NCBI GenBank assembly: GCA_903932145.1
Contig: CAIZFE010000052.1
Location: forward strand, 1-39,753
Direction: 5' to 3'
Origin: an uncultured Rhodopila sp.
GTDB taxonomy: Bacteria > Pseudomonadota > Alphaproteobacteria > Acetobacterales > Acetobacteraceae
DNA length: 39,753 nt
Part shown: positions 8,830-19,449 of the stretch, one piece after another
How the letters are laid out: every line of letters begins with the position of its first letter
Numbering within the stretch: position 1 is the first letter of the stretch
Position numbers and translations under genes: made by a program
Notes under the pieces: generated by a model
What the model was told of the DNA's origin: nothing
The model's database searches: none
The model's input: only the letters and a program-made list of their open reading frames with translations

Positions 8830-9308
8830 GGATTTTTCCGATTGCGGCTGTCGTTTTGTTGGCCGGCTGCAAGGCCGCCCCCGAAATCGCCGCCGTAGTC
8901 ACGGGTGGAGCGGCGGGGGCAGCCACCGGCAGCCCGGCGGTTGGATTCGCGGTCGGCGTGGCGACGGATGCCGGGGCGAACTATGCGTTCCGAACGACCA
9001 CCCGAAACTGGCATCAGGCGGAACAGGATGCCATCGCCGCAACCGCCGGGGTGCTTCCGGTTGGCGGCAAAGCTGACTGGAAGATCGAACACTTCGTCCC
9101 GATCGGTAACGAACACGGCCGGCTTGAGGTGCTCCGGGCCGTCGACTCGCCATTGGCGAGTTGCAAGGAAATCGCTTTCTCGGTCGATGAGGGCGACGGC
9201 CCCGGGCTGCAACGCGCCTGGTTCACCACCAGCATCTGCAAGCAGACGAAAGCCTGGAAATGGGCGGCGGCGGAACCGGCGGTGGAGCGTTGGGGATTCT
9301 TGCAGTAG
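8826..9308 (+). CDS. Glycine-zipper lipoprotein, second of a tandem pair
   Basis: About 160 residues. The GTG start at 8826 was chosen because it gives signal peptide VRIFPIAAVVLLAGCK with lipobox L-A-G-C and overlaps the previous stop as GTGA. It parallels the upstream gene: a Gly/Ala-rich segment, then AEQDAIAATAG, a W-x-I-x-H-x-x-P-I-x-x-E-H-G strand pair, SCKEIAFSVDEG, SICKQTKAWKWAAAEP and the shared ending ERWG-x-LQ. The pair arose by tandem duplication and then diverged strongly. The function is unknown. Confidence 0.72.
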   Translation: MRIFPIAAVVLLAGCKAAPEIAAVVTGGAAGAATGSPAVGFAVGVATDAGANYAFRTTTRNWHQAEQDAIAATAGVLPVGGKADWKIEHFVPIGNEHGRLEVLRAVDSPLASCKEIAFSVDEGDGPGLQRAWFTTSICKQTKAWKWAAAEPAVERWGFLQ

Positions 9309-9362
9309 CGAGCGTTTGAACGATTGCACATCCTCGCCTGTGCCATTAGGGTCCGGCGCGTT

Positions 9363-9436
9363 GCGGGTGTAGCTCAATGGTAGAGTCCCAGCCTTCCAAG
9401 CTGGCTACGAGGGTTCGATTCCCTCCACCCGCTCCA
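9363..9436 (+). tRNA. tRNA-Gly (anticodon TCC)
   Basis: Full cloverleaf: acceptor stem GCGGGTG pairing with CACCCGC, D-arm GCTCAATGGTAGAGT, anticodon stem CCAGC/GCTGG with loop CTTCCAA (anticodon TCC), T-arm GAGGGTTCGATTCCCTC, discriminator T and an encoded CCA. It lies in the gap between the lipoprotein pair and the TPP riboswitch. Confidence 0.96.
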
Positions 9437-9477
9437 ATCTCCCATTTGACACCTGCCCCAACCTTCCGCATTGTCCG

Positions 9478-9590
9478 GGTTTACCCAGGGGTGCCCTACC
9501 AGCGGGGCTGAGATATCGCGGCAAACCGGCAAACCCGGTGGTGCGATGACCCTTGAACCTGATCCGGGTCATGCCGGCGGAGGGACGGGT
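9478..9590 (+). promoter_or_regulatory. TPP riboswitch (THI box) upstream of thiC
   Basis: The conserved thi-box elements are present in order: AGGGGTGCCC, then GGGGCTGAGAT, a variable stem (CGGCAAACCGGC...), and the pyrophosphate-sensing half ACCCTTGAACCTGATCCGGG, followed by the closing CATGCCGGCGGAGGGA. It sits about 90 bases ahead of the thiC start. Thiamine pyrophosphate binding is expected to lower thiC expression, probably by masking the ribosome site, since no clear terminator hairpin with a U-run follows. Confidence 0.95.
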
Positions 9591-9641
9591 CCGTGCCAAA
9601 AGACCTGATTCCACCGTCGGCCTGGCCCTCGCAACCGATGA

Positions 9642-11510
<1,869 letters not shown>

Positions 11511-11526
11511 GAGCACTATAAGGGCG

Positions 11527-12354
11527 ATGAGCGACCCGCGGGAGGCGTTGAAGGCGATCGGTCAACTGACGGATGCCGAGATCGACATCGGCAACGCCGC
11601 CCTGCAACTCGCCCGCGTGGATGCGCCCGACGCGGATTGGCAGGCGGCTGCCCGGCATCTGTCCGATCTGGCCCAGGCGACGGTGAAGCGCGCCGTCGCC
11701 ATGGACCGCGAAGACCTGCCTGCCCGCGCGATCGCATTGTCTGAGGTCCTGGCGGACGAATTTGGTTACACCGGTGATCTGGAAACCTACGACGACCCGG
11801 CCAACGCCAACCTGATCCGGGTGACCGAACGGCGGCGCGGGTTACCGGTGGCTCTGGGTGTCATCTGGCTGCATGCCGCGCGGGCAGCGGGCTGGGGCAG
11901 TCATGGGGTGGATTTTCCGGCGCATTTTCTGGTGGCGCTGGAGGGCCGGAAGACTCAGGTCGTCGTCGATGTCTTCAACGGCGGCCAGATCATGTCCGCT
12001 CGGTCGTTACGTGACCTGCTGAAACGGGTCGAGGGCGAGAACTCCGAATTACGGCCCGGCATTCTGCAACCGATGAGCACGCGGCGGGTGTTGCTGCGGT
12101 TGCAGAACAACATCGTGACCCGACGGCTGGATGCCGGGGATCTGCGGGGCGGGCTGCGCTGCAACGAGGACATGCTGCTGATCGCGCCCGATCAGGCGGA
12201 GCTTTGGCGGCAGGCCGGCATCATGAATCAGAAGCTGGAGCAGGTCGCCGCGGCGCGCGATTGCTACCAGAAATTCCTGCATCTGGTGCCAGAGGGAGCG
12301 ATTGCGGATGGGGTGCGGGTGCAATTGGATATCCTGAAGTCGATTTTAAATTGA
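11527..12354 (+). CDS. SirB1-family transglutaminase-like/TPR protein
   Basis: A 275-residue protein of the SirB1 type: an N-terminal transglutaminase-like fold (about residues 30-165) with RRRGLPVALGVIWLHAARAAGW and the block VDFPAHFLVALEG, followed by a TPR-like C-terminal helical part (about 195-275) with LWRQAGIMNQKLEQVAAARDCYQ-type helices. The usual catalytic Cys of transglutaminases is not seen, as is common in this family; the His of PAHFLV is kept. The role is unclear (the name comes from an old link to stress regulation). AAGGG lies before the start, 16 bases after thiC, so it may be co-transcribed with it. Confidence 0.8.
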   Translation: MSDPREALKAIGQLTDAEIDIGNAALQLARVDAPDADWQAAARHLSDLAQATVKRAVAMDREDLPARAIALSEVLADEFGYTGDLETYDDPANANLIRVTERRRGLPVALGVIWLHAARAAGWGSHGVDFPAHFLVALEGRKTQVVVDVFNGGQIMSARSLRDLLKRVEGENSELRPGILQPMSTRRVLLRLQNNIVTRRLDAGDLRGGLRCNEDMLLIAPDQAELWRQAGIMNQKLEQVAAARDCYQKFLHLVPEGAIADGVRVQLDILKSILN

Positions 12355-12386
12355 AACGTGACCGGCGTGGTTGAGGAACAGGTTTC

Positions 12387-13601
12387 ATGGAACACCCGAT
12401 GAACCGTCCCTTCATTCGGCGTGTCGTCATTAAGAACTACAAAAGTATCGCATTGTGTGACGTGAAGCTCGATCGGCTGATGTTTCTGGTTGGTGCAAAC
12501 GGTGCAGGCAAGAGCAATTTCCTCGACGCCTTCAGGTTCGTCGGTGACGCTCTGCGTAACTCCCTGGACTACGCCCTGCGACAACGCGGCACTATCAAAG
12601 AAGTCCGGCGGCGCTCCGGCGGTCATCCCAATAATTTTTCCTTGCGCTTCGAGTTCGGTTTGCCGTCAGGCCAACACGGCTACTACGACTTCAGGATTGC
12701 CGCTAAACCACAGGGTGCCTACGAGGTCCAAAATGAGGAGTGCCGGATTCATTCAGATTCCGAGCTGAAAACCGACAATTTTTTCCTTGTGCAATCCGGC
12801 ACTGTCGTCGATGCGTCGTTTCCTGTGCGTCCGGCAACTTTGCCTGATCGGTTGTATCTGGTCGCGGTTTCGGGGTTACCGGAGTTCCGTCCAATTTTTG
12901 ATGCCTTGGCGCGGATGGAGGTTTATAATCTTGATCCAAGAGTGATCGCGGCGATGCAGTTGCCGGACCCGGGCGACGTGCTTCGACGCGACGGCAGCAA
13001 TGCCGCCAGCGTTCTGCAACGATTGTCCCCTGCCATACGCAGCGATATCCGTGACAATCTACAACTGATCGTACCGGGTATATCCGATGCCGAGGCGAAG
13101 CTTCTGGGATCGCGGGAGACGATCGAATTCCGCCAGGCCGTAGAGGGCCAGGACCACCCGTGGCGTTTCCTGGCCGGGTCGATGTCGGATGGCACTTTGC
13201 GGGCGTTCGCGGTTTTATTGGCGGTATTTCAGACCTCGCCGGGACAGGGTCGGCCCGTCCCGCCGCTGATCGGTCTTGAAGAGCCCGAAATGGCATTGCA
13301 TCCGGCCGCGGCCCGCGTGCTTTTGTCGGCCTTACGGCAAGCCTCCCGTTCCTGTCAGATATTGGTTACCAGCCACAGCCCGGATTTGCTCGATAATGAC
13401 GACATTCCGCCCGAATCTCTATTGGCTGTGGACAATCGCAATGGGGTGACACGCATCAACCCGATCGGAACGGCAGAGACAAAAATTCTGCGCGACAAAA
13501 TGTTTACCCCTGGAGAGTTGCTGCGGCTGAATCAACTCACATCGGATATCTACGATGGCAAGCCGCAGCCACAGCCCGACATGCTAACGACCGAGTTGTA
13601 A
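12387..13601 (+). CDS. AAA-family ATPase (AAA_21/OLD-like), putative defence ATPase
   Basis: A 404-residue ABC/SMC-type ATPase. The N-terminal IRRVVIKNYKSI strand is the usual start of AAA_21 proteins. Walker A is GANGAGKSN (about residues 37-45), an ABC-signature-like LAGSMSDGTLR is near 265, Walker B is LIGLEEPEMALHP near 300 with two acidic residues, and the switch His is in VTSHSPDLLD. GAGGAACAGG precedes the ATG. Five bases after its stop begins a DUF4276-like TOPRIM protein. ATPase/TOPRIM pairs of this form (OLD, PARIS-like) are often anti-phage systems. That role is inferred from the pairing, not shown by sequence alone. Confidence 0.85.
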   Translation: MEHPMNRPFIRRVVIKNYKSIALCDVKLDRLMFLVGANGAGKSNFLDAFRFVGDALRNSLDYALRQRGTIKEVRRRSGGHPNNFSLRFEFGLPSGQHGYYDFRIAAKPQGAYEVQNEECRIHSDSELKTDNFFLVQSGTVVDASFPVRPATLPDRLYLVAVSGLPEFRPIFDALARMEVYNLDPRVIAAMQLPDPGDVLRRDGSNAASVLQRLSPAIRSDIRDNLQLIVPGISDAEAKLLGSRETIEFRQAVEGQDHPWRFLAGSMSDGTLRAFAVLLAVFQTSPGQGRPVPPLIGLEEPEMALHPAAARVLLSALRQASRSCQILVTSHSPDLLDNDDIPPESLLAVDNRNGVTRINPIGTAETKILRDKMFTPGELLRLNQLTSDIYDGKPQPQPDMLTTEL

Positions 13602-13606
13602 TTGGC

Positions 13607-14212
13607 ATGCTGTTCCTGGTTCCCATCGTCGAGGGGCACGGTGAGGAGACAGCCGTACCCGCCTTGCTACACCGTATCGCTCTCGCCGCCGGCCTCGGCC
13701 CGGGTCTTTCAGTCAATCCACCGATCCGGATAAAGTCTGGCTCGTTCCTGAACGACATGGATTATTTCACGCGGTATGTAACACTCGCGGCCGAAAAAGC
13801 GCGCCACCGCAACGGCACGGTGATGATCATGCTGGATTGCGATGACGACCGGAATTGTCCGATCCAGTTGGGGCCGGATTTGCTACGACGGGCACGAGGG
13901 GTTCGCGGCGACGTGCCCTTCCTGATCGCGTTGGCCTGGCGCGAATACGAGACATGGTTTGTCACCGCCGCCCGATCGTTGGCAGGGCACCACGGTTTGC
14001 CGACGGGCCTTGTGCCACCTTCCGCCCCCGACTCAATCAGGGATGCGAAGGGCTGGTTCGGACAAAGAATGCCTGACCGGTACGATCCAATTACCCATCA
14101 GCGACTCTTTACGAAATTGTTCGATCTCGAACAGGCCCGCGCCAATCGGTCAGTCGACCGGCTATACCGGCGGATCGAAAACCTGCTGCTACAGGCGAAT
14201 CCATCGCAATGA
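13607..14212 (+). CDS. DUF4276-family protein (TOPRIM-like nuclease candidate)
   Basis: A 201-residue protein of the DUF4276 type. It opens with VPIVEGHGEETAVPALLHR, in which the V-E-G-x-x-E block matches the first acidic motif of TOPRIM folds. MIMLDCDDD near residue 75 gives the D-x-D motif. ALAWREYETWF near 105 and a C-terminal helical region complete the family pattern. It directly follows the AAA ATPase (five bases between stop and start) and almost certainly works with it, as the nuclease or effector half of a two-gene system. The function is inferred from domain pairing; no such pair was tested here. Confidence 0.78.
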   Translation: MLFLVPIVEGHGEETAVPALLHRIALAAGLGPGLSVNPPIRIKSGSFLNDMDYFTRYVTLAAEKARHRNGTVMIMLDCDDDRNCPIQLGPDLLRRARGVRGDVPFLIALAWREYETWFVTAARSLAGHHGLPTGLVPPSAPDSIRDAKGWFGQRMPDRYDPITHQRLFTKLFDLEQARANRSVDRLYRRIENLLLQANPSQ

Positions 14213-14452
14213 AGCAAAGCCATCAGAGTGGTCTCGCGGGCGAACGGGTCTTATCGGCCCCAACCGAAAATCCGGGGGGTGGACACGAGCCGTAGGCAGG
14301 TGCTTCTACAGGGCGATCCGACATCCGGTTGGATTGCCCGTCGCCACCAAAATTCGGGCATTATGCCGCCTATCCGGTGAGCGGATCGGATTGATCATCG
14401 CCCCTGCCGACCGGTGGGACCGGCACTGCGCCGAATGAATGAGTATAAAAGC

Positions 14453-15499
14453 ATGAGCCAGACGAACCGAGCGGAGTTTTTGTTGCAGTCACGGGGCACG
14501 TCCCGGGAGTTGGAGGCGTTTGTTGTTGCCGCCCGGTTCTCCCGCGACGGCCGGCGGGTTGGCTTCGCGCTCGGCGACGGGACGGTGCGTATGGCTACGA
14601 TCGATGGGTCCGGCGACTGGATTGCGGCCACTGTGCACGACGGTGCAATTCTCGATTTCGCGGCTGATCCGACCGGGGACGGGTTCATCTCGGGAGGCGA
14701 CGACGGTAAGCTGCGCCGCATCGCCGCCGACGGGGCGGTTTCTGACGTCGCCAGCTTTGGCTCGAAATGGGTGGAGCATGTTGCCACCTATGCGTTGGAC
14801 AAAGGCAAGGGGCTGATCGCGGCCAGCGCCGGCAAGATCGTGCGGCTGTTCGATCAGTCGGGCGCGCTGTTGAAAGAGCTGGCGCATCCGTCCTCCGTCA
14901 CCGGCCTGGTATTCGACGGCAAGGGCAAGCGGATCGGCGCCTCGCATTACAATGGTGCCTCGCTGTGGTTCGTGGCGGCGAAGACGGATACGCCCCGGAA
15001 GCTGGAGTGGAAGGGCAGCCACACTGGCATTATCATCCATCCTGAAGGCGAGGCCGTGGTCACCGCGATGCAGGAGAACTCCCTGCACGGCTGGAAGCTG
15101 CCGGACGGCGCGCATATGCGCATGAGCGGTTATCCGGCCAAGACCGAAAGCCTGTCGTTCTCCCGCGGCGGCAAATGGATGGCCAGCAGCGGCGCGGACG
15201 CGATGGTGCTGTGGCCGTTCCATGGCGGCGGACCGATGGGCAAGGCGCCGATGGAACTGGCGGGCGGAGACGGCATCATCTGCACGCAGGTGGCCTGTAA
15301 TCCGCGGGAAGACATCGTGGCCGGGGGCTTCACCGACGGGCTGGTGGTGGTGGCGGATATCACCTCGTCGCGCATTTTGCCGGTGGTGCCTCCGGATCAC
15401 GGAACGATCACCACGCTGACCTGGAGCGCCGATGGCACTCAACTGGCCGTCGGCACCGAAACCGGGTTCGCCGCGTTGATCGATTTTACCAAGCGGTGA
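14453..15499 (+). CDS. WD40 repeat protein
   Basis: About 348 residues of repeated beta-propeller blades, for example VVAARFSRDGRRVGFALGDGTVRMA, ILDFAADPTGDGFISGGDDGKLRRI, SVTGLVFDGKGKRIGAS and TLTWSADGTQLAVGTETG. Each contains the S/D-x-D-G-x-x-[ILV] turn. About seven blades fit one closed propeller. No signal peptide is visible. Starts at 14435 and 14453 are both possible; neither has a strong ribosome site, and 14453 gives MSQTNRAEFLL. The GNAT gene follows six bases after the stop. It is probably a cytosolic scaffold; the partner is unknown. Confidence 0.8.
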   Translation: MSQTNRAEFLLQSRGTSRELEAFVVAARFSRDGRRVGFALGDGTVRMATIDGSGDWIAATVHDGAILDFAADPTGDGFISGGDDGKLRRIAADGAVSDVASFGSKWVEHVATYALDKGKGLIAASAGKIVRLFDQSGALLKELAHPSSVTGLVFDGKGKRIGASHYNGASLWFVAAKTDTPRKLEWKGSHTGIIIHPEGEAVVTAMQENSLHGWKLPDGAHMRMSGYPAKTESLSFSRGGKWMASSGADAMVLWPFHGGGPMGKAPMELAGGDGIICTQVACNPREDIVAGGFTDGLVVVADITSSRILPVVPPDHGTITTLTWSADGTQLAVGTETGFAALIDFTKR

Positions 15500-15505
15500 T
15501 CGGCC

Positions 15506-16006
15506 ATGGGCGGCGATTTCGAGGTGCGTCCGGCCACTGACCTCGGCATCGTCGCCGGGTTGTTCCGCGAATACGCCGGGTCTTTGGGTATCGACCTGTC
15601 GTACCAGGGGTTCGAGGCGGAACTGGCCGGACTGCCGGGCGCTTATGCGCCACCGGCCGGAGCGCTGCTGCTGGCCTATGCGTTGGACGGCGACGCATTG
15701 GGGTGCGTTGCCATCCGCCCGTTAGCAGAGGCCGGGACCTGCGAGATGAAGCGCCTGCACACGCGCCCTGCCGCCCGCGGCAAGGGCGTCGGACGGGCAT
15801 TGGCCGTCGCAGCCATCAACATAGCCACACGAGCGGGCTATCGCAGCATGCGGCTGGATACGCTGCCGGACATGCTGGCGGCGCAGGCGCTGTATCGCAG
15901 CCTGGGGTTTGAGACCACGCCGCCCTACTATGACACGCCGATCGCCGGCACGATCTTCATGCGCAAGGTGCTGGCGGGGCCGTATTCTGCTATTTCGGCG
16001 ACATGA
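15506..16006 (+). CDS. GNAT-family N-acetyltransferase
   Basis: A 166-residue acetyltransferase. The acetyl-CoA pyrophosphate loop is R-G-K-G-V-G-R (in ARGKGVGRALAVAA, about residue 92), preceded by the strand CEMKRLHTRPAAR and followed by MRLDTLPDMLAAQALYRSLGF, the usual motif B end with the Y-x-x-x-G-F turn. Such proteins acetylate amines or antibiotics, but the substrate cannot be told. It follows the WD40 gene closely and probably shares its transcript. Its 3' end overlaps the convergent small lipoprotein gene by 17 bases. Confidence 0.87.
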   Translation: MGGDFEVRPATDLGIVAGLFREYAGSLGIDLSYQGFEAELAGLPGAYAPPAGALLLAYALDGDALGCVAIRPLAEAGTCEMKRLHTRPAARGKGVGRALAVAAINIATRAGYRSMRLDTLPDMLAAQALYRSLGFETTPPYYDTPIAGTIFMRKVLAGPYSAISAT

Positions 16007-16214
16007 CAGCCACCGCCGGCGGCGTCTGCGGCCCGGTCAATCTGTGAAACGAGTCACTGACGCCCTGCGAAATGCTGACGAGCGTGGTGTCCGTCGCGCA
16101 GCCGGAACAGGCCGGCTTCGGTGCCGGCATTTGCGAGACAGCCATTTGGGCGAGCGGCGCCGCGACGCAGCCACTCAGAGCCAGGCTACAGACGATCATG
16201 GACAAGGGACGCAT
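15990..16214 (-). CDS. Small lipoprotein
   Basis: A 74-residue protein with a clear lipoprotein signal, MRPLSMIVCSLALSGC (lipobox L-S-G-C), then a short Pro/Ala-rich tail containing a second Cys pair (ACSGC) and the segment TTLVSISQGVSDSFHRLTGP. AAGGAG lies 11 bases before the ATG. It is convergent with the GNAT gene, overlapping its end, and divergent from the TRAP operon. The function is unknown. Confidence 0.6.
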   Translation of the reverse strand: MRPLSMIVCSLALSGCVAAPLAQMAVSQMPAPKPACSGCATDTTLVSISQGVSDSFHRLTGPQTPPAVAVMSPK

Positions 16215-16349
16215 CGGGTTGGTGGCTCCTTGGACCCCGGGCCTCTGACGGCGTTGATGCCGCCAGAGGCGCTGGCCGATGGGAACCGGATGCGCCGTAA
16301 CGATTGTCGTGGCGGCGACGGCCGGCGAACAAGAGCATGACCGGAAAAT

Positions 16350-16366
16350 GTTAACGGCCGGTTAAC
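16350..16366. promoter_or_regulatory. GTTAAC repeat pair upstream of the TRAP operon
   Basis: Two GTTAAC palindromes separated by five bases, giving TTAAC-5-GTTAA arms. They lie about 90 bases upstream of the dctP-like start, in the divergent region between the lipoprotein and TRAP genes. This could be the operator of the transport operon. No regulator gene is adjacent. Confidence 0.3.
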
Positions 16367-16454
16367 GGGCGCGATTAATTTTGCCGCACCGGTCGCTCCG
16401 CCGCGTTTGCCAAGTCGCGGCGTCCGGGTAACACTGATCTCGAAAGGCGGAACA

Positions 16455-17465
16455 ATGCCGCCGGAGAATGGGGAAAATCTGGTGTCAGGAAAGACTGTCC
16501 GAAGCCTGCTGGCCGCCTGTCTGCTGCTGAGCGCCACCGCCGCGCACGCCGCGACCACGTGGGACTGTTACGTCTATAATCCGCTGGCCAAGCAGCCGTC
16601 GGTCGATGCGGTGGTCCGCATGATCGAGGAGGTCAGGCAGAAGACCAACGGCGACCTGCTGATCAACCTGCATCTGGGCGGCAGCCTGCCGATCAAGGCC
16701 GACAGCATCACCGCCGCGGTCGCCGACAACGTGGTCCAGTTCGGTGACGACGGCTTCGCCACCGGGACCATCCCCATTACCGGCGTGCTGCGCCTGCCCA
16801 TGCTGCTGCAAACGCCGGCCGATCTGGATAAGGCGATGGCCATCGTCCTGCCCTATCTCAACGCCGCCTATGGCAAGCGCGGCATGGATGTCCTGGGACA
16901 GTATTCGTATCCGTTCCAGGTGATCTGGGGCCGCAAGAAAATCACCAGCCTGGCTGACATCAAGGGCCTGAAACTGCGTGTCACCAGCGTCGAGCAGGGC
17001 GAATTCATCCGCCGCTATGGTGGCGTCGCGTTGACCATGGGTTCCCCCGACGTGGCGGCGGCTTTAGATCGCGGCGTGGTCGATGGTGGCCTGACGGCCA
17101 GTTCCGGCGGCGGGCTTGCGTGGCACGATCTGCTGAAATACCGGTTCGCCTTCCCGACGTCGTACGTGAACTCCACCTTTGTCGTGAACAAGGAAGCCAT
17201 GGCCGCGCTGTCCCCCGCGACACAGCAGATCGTGCGCGACACCGGCGCGACATGGTCCGATTGGGCGACCAAGGAAATGAACCGGCAGGAGGATGAAGTC
17301 ACCGCCCAGTTCGGCCGCGAGGGCATGATCCTGACCACCGCGACCCCCGCCGAAATCGCCGAGGCGACCGAGAAGATGCGGCCATACTGGGATGACTGGG
17401 CGAAAACCCACGGCCCGGACGCGGCCGCCGCTTTAGCGAAAATCAGGGCAGCCGTCGGACGATGA
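16455..17465 (+). CDS. dctP: TRAP transporter solute-binding protein (DctP family)
   Basis: A periplasmic binding protein of about 336 residues that captures an organic acid and hands it to the DctQM permease. The start at 16455 gives MPPENGENLVSGKTVRSL, then a signal peptide ending in AAHAA (cleavage near residue 34). AAAGGCGG precedes it. DctP features include GGSLPIK, GLKLRVTSVEQGEFIRRYGG with the conserved carboxylate-binding Arg in KLRV, and GSPDVAAALDRGVVDGG near residue 200. The gene overlaps dctQ by ATGA and heads a three-gene TRAP operon. The ligand is unknown; the CMD gene at the end of the cluster suggests an aromatic or lactone acid. Confidence 0.9.
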   Translation: MPPENGENLVSGKTVRSLLAACLLLSATAAHAATTWDCYVYNPLAKQPSVDAVVRMIEEVRQKTNGDLLINLHLGGSLPIKADSITAAVADNVVQFGDDGFATGTIPITGVLRLPMLLQTPADLDKAMAIVLPYLNAAYGKRGMDVLGQYSYPFQVIWGRKKITSLADIKGLKLRVTSVEQGEFIRRYGGVALTMGSPDVAAALDRGVVDGGLTASSGGGLAWHDLLKYRFAFPTSYVNSTFVVNKEAMAALSPATQQIVRDTGATWSDWATKEMNRQEDEVTAQFGREGMILTTATPAEIAEATEKMRPYWDDWAKTHGPDAAAALAKIRAAVGR

Positions 17466-17992
17466 GCGAAGCGGCATTCGCGGCGGAGGCAGGGGAAGAA
17501 CGGTTTCACCCTGCCCCTACAATGCTGGAAAAATCCTGCATGTGGCTGTGCGAGATCGGCATCCTCGCGATGGGTGCGATCGTCATCCTGGAAGTCGTCA
17601 CCCGTAACCTGTTCGGCTTCTCGTTTGAAATGTCCGAGGAAGTCGGCGGCTATATCATCGTCGGAATCACGTTCCTGTCGTTGCCGGTGTGTCAGGTCTA
17701 TCGGTCATACCACCACGTGCAGTTCATCCAGGCTCGGCTGTCGCCGCGCATGCAGGCGTTGTCGCATTTGCTGTTCGACGTGCTGTCGTTGCTGTTTTGC
17801 TTTGTCCTGCTGTGGCAATTGACCCGGTTTGTCGCAACCTCGTTCCGGACCGAGGACGCAGCCCCCACCCTGCTCGGTACGCCACTCTGGATTCCGCAGG
17901 CGTTGATGCCGATCGGCATGCTGGCCGCGACGGTGTCGCTGCTGCGCTCCGCATACGGTAATTGGCGCCGGTTCCGGTCAGGCCGGGTCTGA
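17462..17992 (+). CDS. dctQ: TRAP transporter small permease (DctQ family)
   Basis: A 176-residue inner-membrane protein with about four transmembrane helices, the small permease of the TRAP system. The family-typical first segment is GAIVILEVVTRNLFGFSFEMSEE (the V-x-x-R-x-x-F-x-x-x-x-x-W/S-x-E-E-x pattern), then the helix GYIIVGITFLSLP, the loop with the H-H-V-Q-F motif, and two more helices ending near residue 165. It overlaps dctP by four bases and lies four bases before dctM. Together with DctM it forms the sodium-driven channel for the solute bound by DctP. Confidence 0.9.
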   Translation: MSEAAFAAEAGEERFHPAPTMLEKSCMWLCEIGILAMGAIVILEVVTRNLFGFSFEMSEEVGGYIIVGITFLSLPVCQVYRSYHHVQFIQARLSPRMQALSHLLFDVLSLLFCFVLLWQLTRFVATSFRTEDAAPTLLGTPLWIPQALMPIGMLAATVSLLRSAYGNWRRFRSGRV

Positions 17993-17996
17993 GACA

Positions 17997-19292
17997 ATGC
18001 AACTGGCTCTGCAACTGATGGGATCTTTCGGGATCTTTTTACTCCTGCTCGCCGCCGGGATGGCGGTCCCGTTCGCCATCGCCGTTCCGGGCGTGATCTA
18101 CCTGCTGATGCAGAACGGCGTGACCGCGCTGAAGGGGATCGGGCTGGTCACCTGGGGCAGCATGAACAGCTTCACCCTGACGGCCATCCCGCTGTTTATC
18201 TTGATGGCGGAACTGATGCAGCGCAGCGGGCTGTCGTTCCGCATTTATCGAGGGCTGGCGAAAGTCGTCTCGCGGCTGCCGGGCGGGTTGTTGCAGACCA
18301 ATATCGTGGGCTGCGCGCTGTTCGCCTCGATCAGCGGGTCGTCCGTCGCCACGGCGGCGTCGATCGGCGGCGTGGCACTGCCGCAATTGATCCAGCGTAA
18401 TTACGACCGCCGTTTGTCGGCGGGATCGCTGGCGGCGGGCGGCACACTGGGGATTTTGCTGCCGCCGTCCATCGCGATGATCATCTACGGATCGTTCACC
18501 GAGACATCCGTGGCCAAGCTGTTCATGGCCGGAGTGATCCCGGGGATCATGCTGACGCTGATGTTCATGGCCTACATCGCGGTCCGTTCGTTCTGGGGCG
18601 GTGCGGTTCCGAAGGAAACCACCGCCGGGCGAGACCAGACATGGCTGTCCGCCCTCGCCGACGTGGTGCCGTTCGCGCTGCTGATCGGCGCCATCATGGG
18701 CAGCATCTATGCCGGCTGGGCGACGCCGACCGAGGCAGCCTCCGGCGGCTGCCTGTTCGCGCTGATCCTGTGCCTGATCTGGGGCGAACTGACCCGCGAG
18801 CACTTTATGTCGGCGCTGCACCGCACGGTGCAGATTTGCGGCAACCTGCTGTTCATCATCTACGCCGCCTATGTCTATGCCTTCGCGATCGGCGTCGCCG
18901 GGGTGGGTGAGAGCGTCACGTCCTGGCTGATCGGCCTGCATCTGTCGCATTTCGAGTTCTTCGGCGCCTTGTTCGTACTCTACACCGTGCTCGGGTGCCT
19001 GGTGGAAAGCATCGGCATGATCGTCATCACGGTCCCGCTGCTGTATCCGATCCTGGGCAGCTATGGCATCGACCCGATCTGGTTCGGCGTCATCCTGGTG
19101 ATGTATGTGGAGCTCGGGCAAATCTCGCCGCCGATCGGGATCAACCTGTTCGTCATCCAAAGCATCTGGGACGGCGAGTTGGGCGACGTCGTGATGGGGA
19201 CGATCCCGTTTCACATCATCATGTTCGTACTGCTGTTCCTGCTGACGGTGTTTCCGCAACTGGCACTTTGGCTGCCGGGGCAGATGAACTGA
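17997..19292 (+). CDS. dctM: TRAP transporter large permease (DctM family)
   Basis: A 431-residue protein with about 12 transmembrane helices that carries the solute across the inner membrane using the sodium gradient. Recognisable blocks are FTLTAIPLFILMAELMQRSG, NIVGCALFASISGSSVATAA, GTLGILLPPSIAMIIYG, GWATPTEAA, and near the end LVESIGMIVITVPLLYPI followed by ELGQISPPIGINLFV. All are hallmark DctM sequences. The length is normal. It ends the TRAP trio, with the CMD gene starting soon after. Confidence 0.93.
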   Translation: MQLALQLMGSFGIFLLLLAAGMAVPFAIAVPGVIYLLMQNGVTALKGIGLVTWGSMNSFTLTAIPLFILMAELMQRSGLSFRIYRGLAKVVSRLPGGLLQTNIVGCALFASISGSSVATAASIGGVALPQLIQRNYDRRLSAGSLAAGGTLGILLPPSIAMIIYGSFTETSVAKLFMAGVIPGIMLTLMFMAYIAVRSFWGGAVPKETTAGRDQTWLSALADVVPFALLIGAIMGSIYAGWATPTEAASGGCLFALILCLIWGELTREHFMSALHRTVQICGNLLFIIYAAYVYAFAIGVAGVGESVTSWLIGLHLSHFEFFGALFVLYTVLGCLVESIGMIVITVPLLYPILGSYGIDPIWFGVILVMYVELGQISPPIGINLFVIQSIWDGELGDVVMGTIPFHIIMFVLLFLLTVFPQLALWLPGQMN

Positions 19293-19449
19293 ACTATCTG
19301 GACCGGTCGGGGCCGGCGTGCTTTGATTGTGATGGAATCAGGAGCATTGCGCCATCAACGACCTGCCTACCCTCTCCGTTCGGGACGAAGCGGAGCTTGA
19401 CGCGACGCTCCAGACAATCGCCGACAGCCATGGGTATGTATCGAACCTG

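Noticed and set aside
18039..19259. Long minus-strand frame inside the DctM gene
   Set aside because: It is a shadow of dctM; its product is His/Gln/Arg/Asp-rich with no known motif.
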